From assembly GCF_003325955.1 (NCBI RefSeq), contig NZ_CP030929.1, positions 1 through 64,000 on the forward strand: a stretch of DNA of 64,000 bases, written 5' to 3'. How positions within the stretch are numbered: position 1 is the stretch's first letter; the number at the start of each line of letters is the position of its first letter. This stretch comes from Aurantimicrobium sp. MWH-Uga1. Lineage in GTDB: Bacteria; Actinomycetota; Actinomycetes; Actinomycetales; Microbacteriaceae. A program made the position numbers and the translations under genes. The notes under the pieces are model-generated. The model was given only the letters and a program-made list of their open reading frames with translations, was not told the origin of the DNA and did no database searches. Positions 54,270 to 62,601 of the stretch are shown one piece after another.

Positions 54270-55853
54270 CTAGCTACTTTCGAGAACAGCCATGGCGGCG
54301 TTGTGACCACCAATGCCGGACACAGCGCCACCACGACGGGCGCCAGAGCCACACAGCAGAACACCGGGGTACTCGGTTGCGACTCCCCAACGCTTGGCGG
54401 GAGTGGAGAGGTCGTCACCGTTTTCAACCCAGGGCCAGGAGAGCAGGCCGTGGAAAATGTTTCCGCCTGTCATGTTCAATGCGTCTTCCAAATCCAAGGT
54501 GGTCTTGGTTTCAACACACAACTCACCATTGGCATCACGCATGAGAACGTCTTCGATGGGCTCAGCGAGCACACTGTTGAGTGAGCGCAGCACTGCTTCT
54601 TGCAGCTGTGCTCGAACAGCATCATTGTTCTGACGGTTGACCAGAGAGTGTGGTGCGTGAATACCAAACACCGTCAGTGTCTGTGCGCCGGAAGAACGCA
54701 GCTCTGGCCCCAAGATGCTGGGATCACTGAGCGAGTGGCAATAAATTTCACACGGCATCGTTGACGGGATATTACCTGCAGCGGCTTCTTCGAAAGCTTT
54801 CTGCAACTGACCGTAAGTTTCGTTGATGTGAAAGGTTCCACCAAATGCCTGCTCGGGTGTGACGGTGGGATCGGCCAACTTGGGCAGTCGCTTGAGCAAC
54901 AAATTAACTTTAACTTGAGCGCCCTCCGGGCGCTTCTCAGGTGCCAGTTCTTCGCCGAGCAACTGAGCAAGAACCCACGGAGAAACGTTAGCGAGAACCC
55001 AGGGAGTGCTGACTTCGTGTGCCCGACCATCTTTGGTGTAAAACACAGAACTGAGGTCACCCATTGATTGAGCTGGAGCAATAGCTGTTACTTCGGCTTC
55101 GGTAAGCAAGGATGCACCTGCCTCGCGTGCGGCGCGAGCAATTTCACCGGAGACGGCACCCATGCCACCTACGGGGACATCCCAGTCGCCGGTGGTGCCT
55201 CCAATCACGTGGTACAGGAAGCAGCGGTTTTGGTCCAGGCTCGCATCGTGGGGGTTGGAGAAGGTGCCGATAATGCCGTCGGTGTAGGCAACGCCACGGG
55301 CAACCTCACCCTGGATGTCGCGTTCAATGACCTCACCGAGAGGGCGCTCAATAAATTCATCCCACACAGCATCGTTTCCCAGAAGCTGCTTAGCTTCTGA
55401 GCGTGTGACGAGAGGCTCAGTCACTGTTGGCCATAGGGCCTTTGCTAGCTCGATGGTCTTGGCATAGAACTTCTCAAAGCCGGCAGCATCTTCTGTTTCC
55501 CCTATGCGCGAGAACGAGGATGCAGTTGCGGAAGCATCTTGGTTGTCGACAAGGAGACCGACTTCGGGGTTTCCAGGAACTGGAGTGTAGGACGAGTATC
55601 GACGGCGAATCAGTTTCACGTCTAACCCGAGGTCATCAATGATCTTCTGGGGCAAGAGGCTGACAAGGTAGCTGTAGCGGGACAGACGAGCATCAATGCC
55701 GTCAAAAGCTTCAGCTGAAATTGCAGCACCCCCAAGGTGGTCACTTCGCTCCAGCACAAGAACAGACCGTCCGGTCTTAGCTAAATAGGCGGCAGCGGTC
55801 AGGCCGTTGTGACCCCCGCCAACGATAACGACGTCGTAGGCTTCATTGCTCAT
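54270..55853 (-). CDS. FAD-dependent oxidoreductase, phytoene-desaturase/PYROXD2-like
   Basis: A 527-residue flavoprotein with N-terminal GGGHNGLTAAAYLAKTG and C-terminal GVLLCGSGARRGGAVSGIGG, as in the NAD(P)/FAD amine-oxidase/CrtI superfamily. It is closest in look to the PYROXD2-like group, not to a carotenoid operon gene. The substrate is unknown. TAGGCT (55860-55865) lies 6 nt before the ATG, and GGAGGA overlaps the spacer. It ends 9 nt before the exporter start, so the two could be cotranscribed. Confidence 0.85.
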   Translation of the reverse strand: MSNEAYDVVIVGGGHNGLTAAAYLAKTGRSVLVLERSDHLGGAAISAEAFDGIDARLSRYSYLVSLLPQKIIDDLGLDVKLIRRRYSSYTPVPGNPEVGLLVDNQDASATASSFSRIGETEDAAGFEKFYAKTIELAKALWPTVTEPLVTRSEAKQLLGNDAVWDEFIERPLGEVIERDIQGEVARGVAYTDGIIGTFSNPHDASLDQNRCFLYHVIGGTTGDWDVPVGGMGAVSGEIARAAREAGASLLTEAEVTAIAPAQSMGDLSSVFYTKDGRAHEVSTPWVLANVSPWVLAQLLGEELAPEKRPEGAQVKVNLLLKRLPKLADPTVTPEQAFGGTFHINETYGQLQKAFEEAAAGNIPSTMPCEIYCHSLSDPSILGPELRSSGAQTLTVFGIHAPHSLVNRQNNDAVRAQLQEAVLRSLNSVLAEPIEDVLMRDANGELCVETKTTLDLEDALNMTGGNIFHGLLSWPWVENGDDLSTPAKRWGVATEYPGVLLCGSGARRGGAVSGIGGHNAAMAVLESS

Positions 55854-55886
55854 TCCTCCAGCCTAGCGGGGACGTTTGGGAACAAA

Positions 55887-56318
55887 CTATTCGCGATAAA
55901 TGAGTCGTGACATCACGATAGAAGTTCTCGTGTGATCAACGTTAGGAGCGTTTCGCACTGCTTCCAAAGCATCCTCGAGGCTCGCAATATTGTGACTACG
56001 CATGTGCACAATCGCGTCGGCACTTCCGGAGACGGTCCCAGCATCAACAACATCTGGAACACCCTCGAGGAGTCGACGAAGCTCATCTGGAGCAACTGTG
56101 CCGCGGCAGAACAATTCCACATAGGCCTCGGTCTCCAGGCCCTCAACTGAGGGGTCCACGTGGATGGTAAATCCACGAATCACGCCGTCAGCCATCAAGC
56201 GATCGACACGACGTTTGACGGCTGAAGCAGACAGCCCAATCACGCTTCCGATGTCCCCATAGGCTGCTCGAGAGTTCTGACGCAGTTGATCAATGATGCG
56301 ACGGTCCAAGTTGTCCAT
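55887..56318 (-). CDS. Lrp/AsnC-family transcriptional regulator
   Basis: A 143-residue regulator with an N-terminal HTH (LDRRIIDQLRQNSRAAYGDIG...) and a C-terminal RAM ligand-binding domain. The effector is probably an amino acid. It is divergent from murT, and only 24 nt separate the two start codons. TAAGCT (minus strand, 56325-56330) lies 6 nt before its ATG, so its own start may overlap the promoter of murT. Autoregulation and control of murT-gatD are plausible but unproven. Confidence 0.92.
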   Translation of the reverse strand: MDNLDRRIIDQLRQNSRAAYGDIGSVIGLSASAVKRRVDRLMADGVIRGFTIHVDPSVEGLETEAYVELFCRGTVAPDELRRLLEGVPDVVDAGTVSGSADAIVHMRSHNIASLEDALEAVRNAPNVDHTRTSIVMSRLIYRE

Positions 56319-56324
56319 GAGATG

Positions 56325-56336
56325 AGCTTATAAAGT
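56325..56336. promoter_or_regulatory. Abutting divergent leaderless promoter cores (lrp / murT)
   Basis: AGCTTA (56325-56330) is TAAGCT on the minus strand, 6 nt before the lrp ATG. TAAAGT (56331-56336) is on the plus strand, 6 nt before the murT GTG. The two -10 hexamers touch, so simultaneous polymerase binding is unlikely. Confidence 0.6.
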
Positions 56337-56342
56337 GGAGAG

Positions 56343-57626
56343 GTGAATACGCCCCTGCGAACCCGTCTGGCGATTTCTGCAGGAAAACTTGCAGCCGCCA
56401 CATCGAGGCTTGCTGGCCGCGGTGAGGGAATGATTATTGGCGGCAAAGTTTCCCTCAAACTTTCTCCGCATGCTCTTGAACATCTTTCGCAGGGACGTGT
56501 TGCTGCTCTTGTTTCAGCAACAAATGGAAAGACCTCCACAACACGATTACTCGCCACCGCGCTGAGCCAAAGGGGACCGGTCGCTTCGCCCACCACTGGC
56601 GCGAATATGACAGAGGGTGCCGTATGGGCGCTGGCAACCGGTGCACCAGGAGCTCAGGCTGTGCTCGAAGTTGATGAAGCCTATCTGCCACGCATCGTGG
56701 CAGAGACACAACCGAAGGTTGTGCTCCTTGGTAACCTCAGCCGTGACCAGCTGGATCGCATGAGTGAAGTGGCCATGTTGGCACGCAAGTGGCGCAAGAT
56801 GATTGAGCAGAACCCTGAGGTTCTGATCATCGCAAACGCGGATGATCCCATGATTGTTTTTGCAGCAGAAAAGGCCAAGAACATTGTGTGGGTTGCAGCG
56901 GGTCAGGCCTGGACAGCAGATTCTTCTGTCTGTCCCGAGTGTGGAACGTTGCTCACTCGTGACGAGAACTCATGGAACTGTTCAGGCTGTGGACGCAGGC
57001 GCCCAACACCCGACTGGGTTTTTGAGTGGACCGCCTCTGCGGGGACGCACCAAGCAACGGCGGTCTCACCGCAGGGCAAGAAATATGACCTATCCAAACT
57101 GAATTTGCCTGGACGCTTTAATGCGTCCAATGCAACGATGGCCTTAGCTGCCTGTAGTGAGTTGGGGGTTGACCTCGACAAAGCCGTCCAGCTCATGTCG
57201 GGCGTGGCTGCAGTATCAGGCCGCTATGCAATCGTGAAATCTGGTGCACTCAAAGTCCGCTTGTTATTGGCAAAGAACCCCGCTGGGTGGAGTGAACTTC
57301 TCGACATCATGCCCCCGGCACCAGCACCTGTGATCATCATGATTAATTCCAATCACGCCGACGGGCGTGATCCTTCCTGGTTGTGGGATGTGCCGTTTGA
57401 ACGTTTAGCCGGGCGAACTGTTGTTGCGTCGGGTAATCGTCGACGTGATCTTGCTGTTCGACTTTTGCACGCCGGAGTTGATGCCCTGGTTGTGGAAGAT
57501 CCTTTTGCCACGGATGCTGACCTGCCTGCCTCTGTTCGAGAGCTAGATGTCATTGATTGTGCAGCAACCTATACGGCCTTCCAAAAGATTCGTGTGGGCG
57601 CACTCGAAGGTGCGGTGGATGCATGA
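56343..57626 (+). CDS. murT: Lipid II isoglutaminyl synthase subunit MurT
   Basis: A 427-residue Mur-ligase-like protein. It has the ATP motif ATNGKTSTTRL, a Cys4 zinc-ribbon insertion (VCPECG ... CSGCG, about residues 197-220), and the C-terminal DUF1727 domain with NHADGRDPSWLWD, including the catalytic aspartate. With GatD it amidates the D-Glu of lipid II to D-isoglutamine. The GTG start gives the usual N-terminus. Its stop overlaps the gatD ATG by 4 nt. Confidence 0.95.
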   Translation: MNTPLRTRLAISAGKLAAATSRLAGRGEGMIIGGKVSLKLSPHALEHLSQGRVAALVSATNGKTSTTRLLATALSQRGPVASPTTGANMTEGAVWALATGAPGAQAVLEVDEAYLPRIVAETQPKVVLLGNLSRDQLDRMSEVAMLARKWRKMIEQNPEVLIIANADDPMIVFAAEKAKNIVWVAAGQAWTADSSVCPECGTLLTRDENSWNCSGCGRRRPTPDWVFEWTASAGTHQATAVSPQGKKYDLSKLNLPGRFNASNATMALAACSELGVDLDKAVQLMSGVAAVSGRYAIVKSGALKVRLLLAKNPAGWSELLDIMPPAPAPVIIMINSNHADGRDPSWLWDVPFERLAGRTVVASGNRRRDLAVRLLHAGVDALVVEDPFATDADLPASVRELDVIDCAATYTAFQKIRVGALEGAVDA

Positions 57627-58342
57627 GCAAGACAGTAAAGATTGCTTCGATCTTTCCCACTTTGTTGGGAACCTATGGTGATGGTGGCAATGTGGCTGCA
57701 CTCAAACACATTGCCGGCTTACATGAGATTGCTGTCGAGATTCTCGAAATTTCTCCCGGACAAACAGTTCCGCACGACGCGGACATCTATGTACTCGGTG
57801 GTGGTGAAGATACCGCGCAGTCCGCTGCCGCAGCTGCGCTGCACAGCAGCGGAGCGCTCGCCGAGGGTGTGAAGAACGGGGCTTCAATTTTTGCTATTTG
57901 CGCCGGATACCAAATCTTGGGCCACACTTTTCTCGATGCAGAAGGCAAACCCTCGCAGGGCTTAGGTCTGCTTGATGTCACCACGGATCGTTTAGAGAAG
58001 CGTGCTGTCGGAGAAATGATTGCCATCCCCAGTGAGTTCGCTCCAGTGGGACTTACCCAAGCCTTTACTGGGTACGAAAACCATGGCGGTCATACCCACT
58101 TGGGTTCTGATGTTCGCCCGCTGGCAACTGTCTCGCATGGTATCGGCAACGGCGATGGCACTGAAGGCGCCATCAATGGCAGAGTCATTGGCACCTATTT
58201 CCACGGACCCTGTTTAGTGCGCAATCCGCTCATGGCGGAGCAACTCTTGAGCTGGGCAGTTGATCGTCCACTGGAACACATCGTGGAGCCGGAAGTCGAA
58301 GCACTTCGCCAAGAACGATTCGATTTTGTCACCAAGACGTAG
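57623..58342 (+). CDS. gatD: Lipid II isoglutaminyl synthase glutaminase subunit GatD
   Basis: A 239-residue CobB/CobQ-like glutamine amidotransferase with GDGGNVAAL, nucleophile Cys in FAICAGYQILG, and His in GTYFHGPCLVRNP. It supplies ammonia to MurT for amidation of D-glutamate in lipid II. The ATG at 57623 overlaps the murT stop. Its stop codon TAG doubles as the start of TAGGAT, the -10-like element of the transporter gene downstream. Confidence 0.95.
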   Translation: MSKTVKIASIFPTLLGTYGDGGNVAALKHIAGLHEIAVEILEISPGQTVPHDADIYVLGGGEDTAQSAAAAALHSSGALAEGVKNGASIFAICAGYQILGHTFLDAEGKPSQGLGLLDVTTDRLEKRAVGEMIAIPSEFAPVGLTQAFTGYENHGGHTHLGSDVRPLATVSHGIGNGDGTEGAINGRVIGTYFHGPCLVRNPLMAEQLLSWAVDRPLEHIVEPEVEALRQERFDFVTKT

Positions 58343-58351
58343 GATTGCCCA

Positions 58352-59821
58352 ATGACCAGTGCTGCTCCAACAACCAAGCCTGAGAAATTATTCTTTGGCC
58401 AGCCCCGCCAACTCACCACGATCTTTGGCGTGGAAATGTGGGAGCGGTTCTCTTTCTACGGCATGCAGGGAATCCTGTTGTTGTACATGTTCTACCCTGC
58501 AGACAAGGGTGGTCTCGGTATCGACGTCAAGGTCGCTACCGGCATTGTGGGTGCTTATGGCGGTGGCGTGTATCTCGCCACCATTCTGGGCGCGTGGTTA
58601 GCTGACCGGCTTTTTGGCAGCGAACGTGTCCTGTTCTTTGCTGCGGTCATGGTCATGTTTGGCCACGTTGCGCTCGCGGTTTTGCCTGCTTACACCGGCC
58701 TGATTGTTGGTTTGATTCTGATTGCAATCGGTGCCGGTGGTGTGAAAGCAAACGCCACCAGCATTGTGGGGCAACTTTATGCACCTGGTGATGTTCGCAG
58801 AGATGCCGGTTTCTCTCTGTATTACCTAGGCATCAACCTGGGTGCATTTGTTGGCCCACTCGCCACCGGTTTCTTGCAGACCACCTACGGATTCCACTGG
58901 GGCTTCGGTCTTGCGGCAGTTGGTATGGCTGCCGGTTTGACCCAGTACTCGATTGGTCGCCGCAAGCTACCTGAACAAACGCGTCTTGTTCCTAATCCTC
59001 TTCCCGCAAACAAGAAGTGGGTTGTGGGAGCGTTGGCTCTGGCCGGCATTGCCCTCATAGCAATCTTGGTTCTCTCCGGAGTGATTACCAGTGGCAACCT
59101 CTCCACCGTGATCATTGTGGTGACGCTTGCCGCAGCTATTGCGTATTTCGTTGTCATTTTGGGTAGCAAGCTCATCACGACGGTGGAACGCAACCGGGTG
59201 CTGGCATTCATTCCGCTGTTTATTGCCTGTGCTGCGTTCTGGTCGCTGTATCAGCAGCAGTTCACTGTTGTGACGGTCTTTGCTAATGATCAGCTGAACC
59301 TGAGCATCTTTGGTTGGGACATGCCCGTCTCGTGGGTGCAGTCCATCAACCCCATTTTCATCCTTGCCCTCTCTGGTGTGTTCGCCGCACTGTGGACCAA
59401 ATGGGGAACAAAGCAACCCAGTACCCCGGTCAAGATGGCTTTGGGAACAATCGTGATGGGTTTTGCTTTCTTGCTGTTCCTCACCATTTACAGCGCTGCA
59501 CCACACACCGCACCACTGCTCGCTTTGGTTGCCATCTTGTTCGTGTTCACCATTGCTGAGCTTTTGATTTCTCCTGTGAGTCTCTCGGTGAGCACCAAGC
59601 TGGCACCGACTGCCTTCCGCACCCAGATGGTTGCCCTGTTGTTTCTTTCCAGCGCTTTGGGTACAGCAATGTCAGGTCAGCTCGCTGGTTTGTATGACGA
59701 GAAGCATCCAGAGATGAACTTTGATTACTTCGCCTACTCTGGCTTGGCAGCTATTGGTCTCGGTATTGTGCTCTTACTGATGCGCAAGTGGGTTCTCAAA
59801 CTGATGGAAGGCGTTCGCTAA
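58352..59821 (+). CDS. POT-family proton-dependent peptide transporter
   Basis: A 489-residue polytopic protein of the POT/PTR2 family, with 12-14 hydrophobic helices. The N-terminal ExxERFxYY-like motif here is WERFSFYGMQGIL, and FSLYYLGINLGAFVGPL is typical. It imports di- and tripeptides with protons. TAGGAT lies 6 nt before the ATG. The lipase gene overlaps its stop by 1 nt. Confidence 0.9.
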   Translation: MTSAAPTTKPEKLFFGQPRQLTTIFGVEMWERFSFYGMQGILLLYMFYPADKGGLGIDVKVATGIVGAYGGGVYLATILGAWLADRLFGSERVLFFAAVMVMFGHVALAVLPAYTGLIVGLILIAIGAGGVKANATSIVGQLYAPGDVRRDAGFSLYYLGINLGAFVGPLATGFLQTTYGFHWGFGLAAVGMAAGLTQYSIGRRKLPEQTRLVPNPLPANKKWVVGALALAGIALIAILVLSGVITSGNLSTVIIVVTLAAAIAYFVVILGSKLITTVERNRVLAFIPLFIACAAFWSLYQQQFTVVTVFANDQLNLSIFGWDMPVSWVQSINPIFILALSGVFAALWTKWGTKQPSTPVKMALGTIVMGFAFLLFLTIYSAAPHTAPLLALVAILFVFTIAELLISPVSLSVSTKLAPTAFRTQMVALLFLSSALGTAMSGQLAGLYDEKHPEMNFDYFAYSGLAAIGLGIVLLLMRKWVLKLMEGVR

Positions 59822-60666
59822 TGAAAACCGCCGAATTCATTGATGCACAAGGTGTGACCATTGTCTATGACGTGTATTCGGTGAAGAACCCCCGAGCAGT
59901 TGTTCAAATCATGCACGGCCTCGGAGATCACGCAGGCCGCTATGCGCACGTCGCTGCCGCATTGAACTCGGCAGGGTTCTCGGTTTATGTCCCGGATCAG
60001 CGTGGACACGGTCGCACAGGTGTCAAGCAGTTTGGTGGAGATCTTTCCAAGCTAGGAAAGCTGGGTCCCGGCGGTTTCCGTGCCGCTGTTGCGGACTTCA
60101 CTGAGATGACCAACATCATTCGTGCTGAGAACCCTGGGGTTCCCATCGTTTTGCTGGGCCACAGCATGGGGTCGCTCATGGGCCAAGTTCTGATCAATGA
60201 TCACGCAGCAGACTATGCCGCGGTCGTTTTCTCGGGAAGTGCCTATCGCCAGCCAGGTTCCATGAATGCCGGCAAGCTCAATAAGCGCTTCGACACTCCA
60301 GGCTGCACCGGCCACGAGTGGCTCAGCCGTGACCCAGCTGTCTGGAAAGCATTCAAGGAAGACCCCTGGACCTTCGAAGCTGACACTCTCAAGCTCTATG
60401 GCGTTGCCGATGGCCTACGCCTGTTCGGCAAACCAGCTAAAGGTATGCCGCAGGTTCCACTGCTGCTCATTGTTGGTGAAGACGACACCTTGGGCGGTAA
60501 GCCCAGCAACATCAAACTTGCAGAAAGCTATATCGAGCGCGCTGGTCTAACCGATGTCACGTTGGGTGTTTATCCTGAAGCACGTCACGAAATTTTCAAC
60601 GAAATCAACAAAGAAGAAGTCATTGACGACATGATCTCGTGGATTTCTGAACGGATTGCGTCCTAA
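59821..60666 (+). CDS. Alpha/beta hydrolase (monoacylglycerol lipase-like)
   Basis: A 281-residue hydrolase with GHSMGS at 113-118 (Ser115), the oxyanion region MHGLGDHAGRY, and DQRGHGRTG. These match monoglyceride lipase-type serine hydrolases. A late Asp and His (EDDTLGG, EARHEIFNE) complete the triad. The ATG at 59821 overlaps the transporter stop (TAATG), so it is cotranscribed. An earlier in-frame start would lie inside the transporter. Confidence 0.9.
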   Translation: MKTAEFIDAQGVTIVYDVYSVKNPRAVVQIMHGLGDHAGRYAHVAAALNSAGFSVYVPDQRGHGRTGVKQFGGDLSKLGKLGPGGFRAAVADFTEMTNIIRAENPGVPIVLLGHSMGSLMGQVLINDHAADYAAVVFSGSAYRQPGSMNAGKLNKRFDTPGCTGHEWLSRDPAVWKAFKEDPWTFEADTLKLYGVADGLRLFGKPAKGMPQVPLLLIVGEDDTLGGKPSNIKLAESYIERAGLTDVTLGVYPEARHEIFNEINKEEVIDDMISWISERIAS

Positions 60667-60989
60667 ACAATTCGGCAAGTGTTGCCGAGTTCCGCATCAA
60701 TCCCGCCAGAACGGGCTGTGTCCACGTAGTTGGGGTGCAGATCCAGCCACTGGGTGACAAACCAGCACCCCGAGGTGACCTTCTTGGTCGTGGAGGCAAT
60801 GATGTCGTCTATGGTGCGACGAACCAAGATGGCGCCCAAGCCTTCATTTCGATGAGCGGGGTCAATGAAGGTGCCTGTAATCATGATGTCGTTCTCACGA
60901 GAAAGGTAGTTGGCTACGCCAACTTCCTTCTCATCAACCAAGATGACATAGCGAGATTTGCTGGGCTGGTGAACGACTTCTGTGCTCAT
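60663..60989 (-). CDS. Small GNAT-type N-acetyltransferase (PF14542, YidJ-like)
   Basis: A 108-residue protein with the reduced GNAT fold: DPAHRNEGLGAILV carries the acetyl-CoA-binding RxxGxG-like loop, followed by CWFVTQWLDLHPNY. This group of short GNATs has few characterised members. TAGGCT (60996-61001) lies 6 nt before the ATG. It is divergent from the methyltransferase gene (37-nt gap) and overlaps the converging lipase by 4 nt. Confidence 0.88.
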   Translation of the reverse strand: MSTEVVHQPSKSRYVILVDEKEVGVANYLSRENDIMITGTFIDPAHRNEGLGAILVRRTIDDIIASTTKKVTSGCWFVTQWLDLHPNYVDTARSGGIDAELGNTCRIV

Positions 60990-61026
60990 AGAACGAGCCT
61001 ACGACGAGAACTGCCAGAATAGGCAG

Positions 61027-61878
61027 GTGAGTTCTGCAACCGGTCGCGTCATCAAGGGAAACAACCTTGATGTTTTGGCGACGTTGCCAGATGAGTCCGT
61101 CACCCTGATCTATATCGACCCACCGTTCAACACGGGACGTGAACAAACACGCAGCAAGGTCACTTCTGTCCTTGCTGCGGATGATTCCACCAAGGGTTTA
61201 GTGGGCTTCAAAGGCAAAAGCTATGAGCGCACCCGCAGCGACCTCATGAAATATGACGATCGCTTCGATGACTACTGGGCATTCCTCGAGCCTCGCCTGC
61301 GCGAAGCATGGCGTTTACTGGCCGACGATGGCACTCTCTATCTGCACCTCGACTACCGTGAGGCACACTATGCCAAGGTGATGCTGGATGCCCTTTTTGG
61401 CCGTGACAGTTTTATCAATGAACTCATTTGGGCTTATGACTATGGCGCAAAAGCCAAGGGTCGCTGGCCCGCCAAGCACGACACCATCTTGGTTTATGTG
61501 AAGAACCCCAAGACGTACTACTTCAACTCTGAAGAGGTCGACCGGGAGCCCTATATGGCTCCAGGTTTGGTCACGGCTGAGAAGGCCGCCAAAGGAAAAC
61601 TTCCCACAGATGTGTGGTGGCACACCATCGTCTCTCCGACCGGCAAAGAGAAGACGGGCTATCCCACGCAAAAGCCTGAAGGTATTCTTCGCCGCATCAT
61701 TCAAGCCTCCAGTCGCGAGGGCGACACTGTGCTGGACTTCTTTGCCGGCAGCGGAACAACCGGTGCTGCTGCTCTTGCTTTGGGTCGAAACTTCATCTTG
61801 GTGGATCAGAACCCTGAGTCACTCAAGGTGATGAAGTCACGTTTTGCCGAGTATGACAAGCAGGTGTCTTTTGAGTAA
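61027..61878 (+). CDS. Orphan site-specific DNA methyltransferase (beta-class)
   Basis: A 283-residue N6-adenine or N4-cytosine methyltransferase. The catalytic DPPFNTG motif (31-37) comes before the SAM-binding FAGSGTTG, the order of the beta class. A target-recognition region lies between them. No restriction endonuclease is nearby, so it may act in regulation or mismatch/replication marking. The GTG at 61027 gives a standard N-terminus. CAGAAT is 6 nt upstream, a near-match to the leaderless pattern. The recognition site is unknown. Confidence 0.88.
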   Translation: MSSATGRVIKGNNLDVLATLPDESVTLIYIDPPFNTGREQTRSKVTSVLAADDSTKGLVGFKGKSYERTRSDLMKYDDRFDDYWAFLEPRLREAWRLLADDGTLYLHLDYREAHYAKVMLDALFGRDSFINELIWAYDYGAKAKGRWPAKHDTILVYVKNPKTYYFNSEEVDREPYMAPGLVTAEKAAKGKLPTDVWWHTIVSPTGKEKTGYPTQKPEGILRRIIQASSREGDTVLDFFAGSGTTGAAALALGRNFILVDQNPESLKVMKSRFAEYDKQVSFE

Positions 61879-62536
61879 TCACGAACTTCCACGCACGGAA
61901 CAAACTCGAGTTAAGCGTCTTGATGAGAAGCAGGTTTTCGATCGCGATGCGTTGAACGCTCTTCTGGACGAGGCCATTTATGGTCACGTTGCTGTAGTTC
62001 GAGATGGTAAACCGATGGTGTTGCCTGTCGGTATTGGTCGGGATGGCGATCATCTGCTTATTCACGGCTCAACCGGGTCGGGGATCTTCCGGGAAATAGC
62101 AGATGGCCGAGATGTGTGCGTTGCAGTGACGCTGTTGGATGGCCTTGTGTATGCCCGCTCGGCTTTTGAGAGCTCAATTCATTACCGCTCTGCCGTCATC
62201 ATGGGCACAGCAACAGTTATTGAAGGCGATCAGAAACTTGCTGCTTTGGCCACACTGACTAACCACATGATGCCAGGTCGCTGGGATGAGGTTCGCGAGA
62301 CCACCAAGAAAGAACTCGCAGCAACCATGGTGCTGAGCATCCCGCTGGATGTTGCCAGCGTGAAGGTGAGTGCTGGTCCGGTTGATGAGTTCGAGAATGA
62401 TGGAGATGACCGCTCCATCTGGGCAGGAGTTTTACCTCTCCGTGTTGTTGCGGGTGAACCGACAGCTTCTGAGATGACTCCAGAGGGAACTCCCATCTCA
62501 CCCTCTGTCATTAGACAGACTCAGCGACTGGTCTAG
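61871..62536 (+). CDS. FMN-binding pyridoxamine-5'-phosphate-oxidase-like protein
   Basis: A 221-residue split-barrel flavoprotein (PF12900, nitroimidazole resistance/NimA-like) with YGHVAVVRDGKPMVLPVG and HGSTGSG. The biological substrate is unknown. The start is TTG at 61871, after CAGGTG, overlapping the methyltransferase by 8 nt. It ends at a strong terminator. Cotranscription with the methyltransferase is likely. Confidence 0.85.
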   Translation: MSNHELPRTEQTRVKRLDEKQVFDRDALNALLDEAIYGHVAVVRDGKPMVLPVGIGRDGDHLLIHGSTGSGIFREIADGRDVCVAVTLLDGLVYARSAFESSIHYRSAVIMGTATVIEGDQKLAALATLTNHMMPGRWDEVRETTKKELAATMVLSIPLDVASVKVSAGPVDEFENDGDDRSIWAGVLPLRVVAGEPTASEMTPEGTPISPSVIRQTQRLV

Positions 62537-62562
62537 TTCACAACCCTTGCGATGTTAACGAG

Positions 62563-62590
62563 GTGGGCCCCGGTGAATACCGGGGCCCAC
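62563..62590. terminator. Strong bidirectional terminator hairpin
   Basis: A 12-bp perfect stem GTGGGCCCCGGT / ACCGGGGCCCAC with GAAT loop, between two converging genes. A short T-run follows on the plus strand. Confidence 0.85.
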
Positions 62591-62601
62591 GTCAGTATTT
62601 G

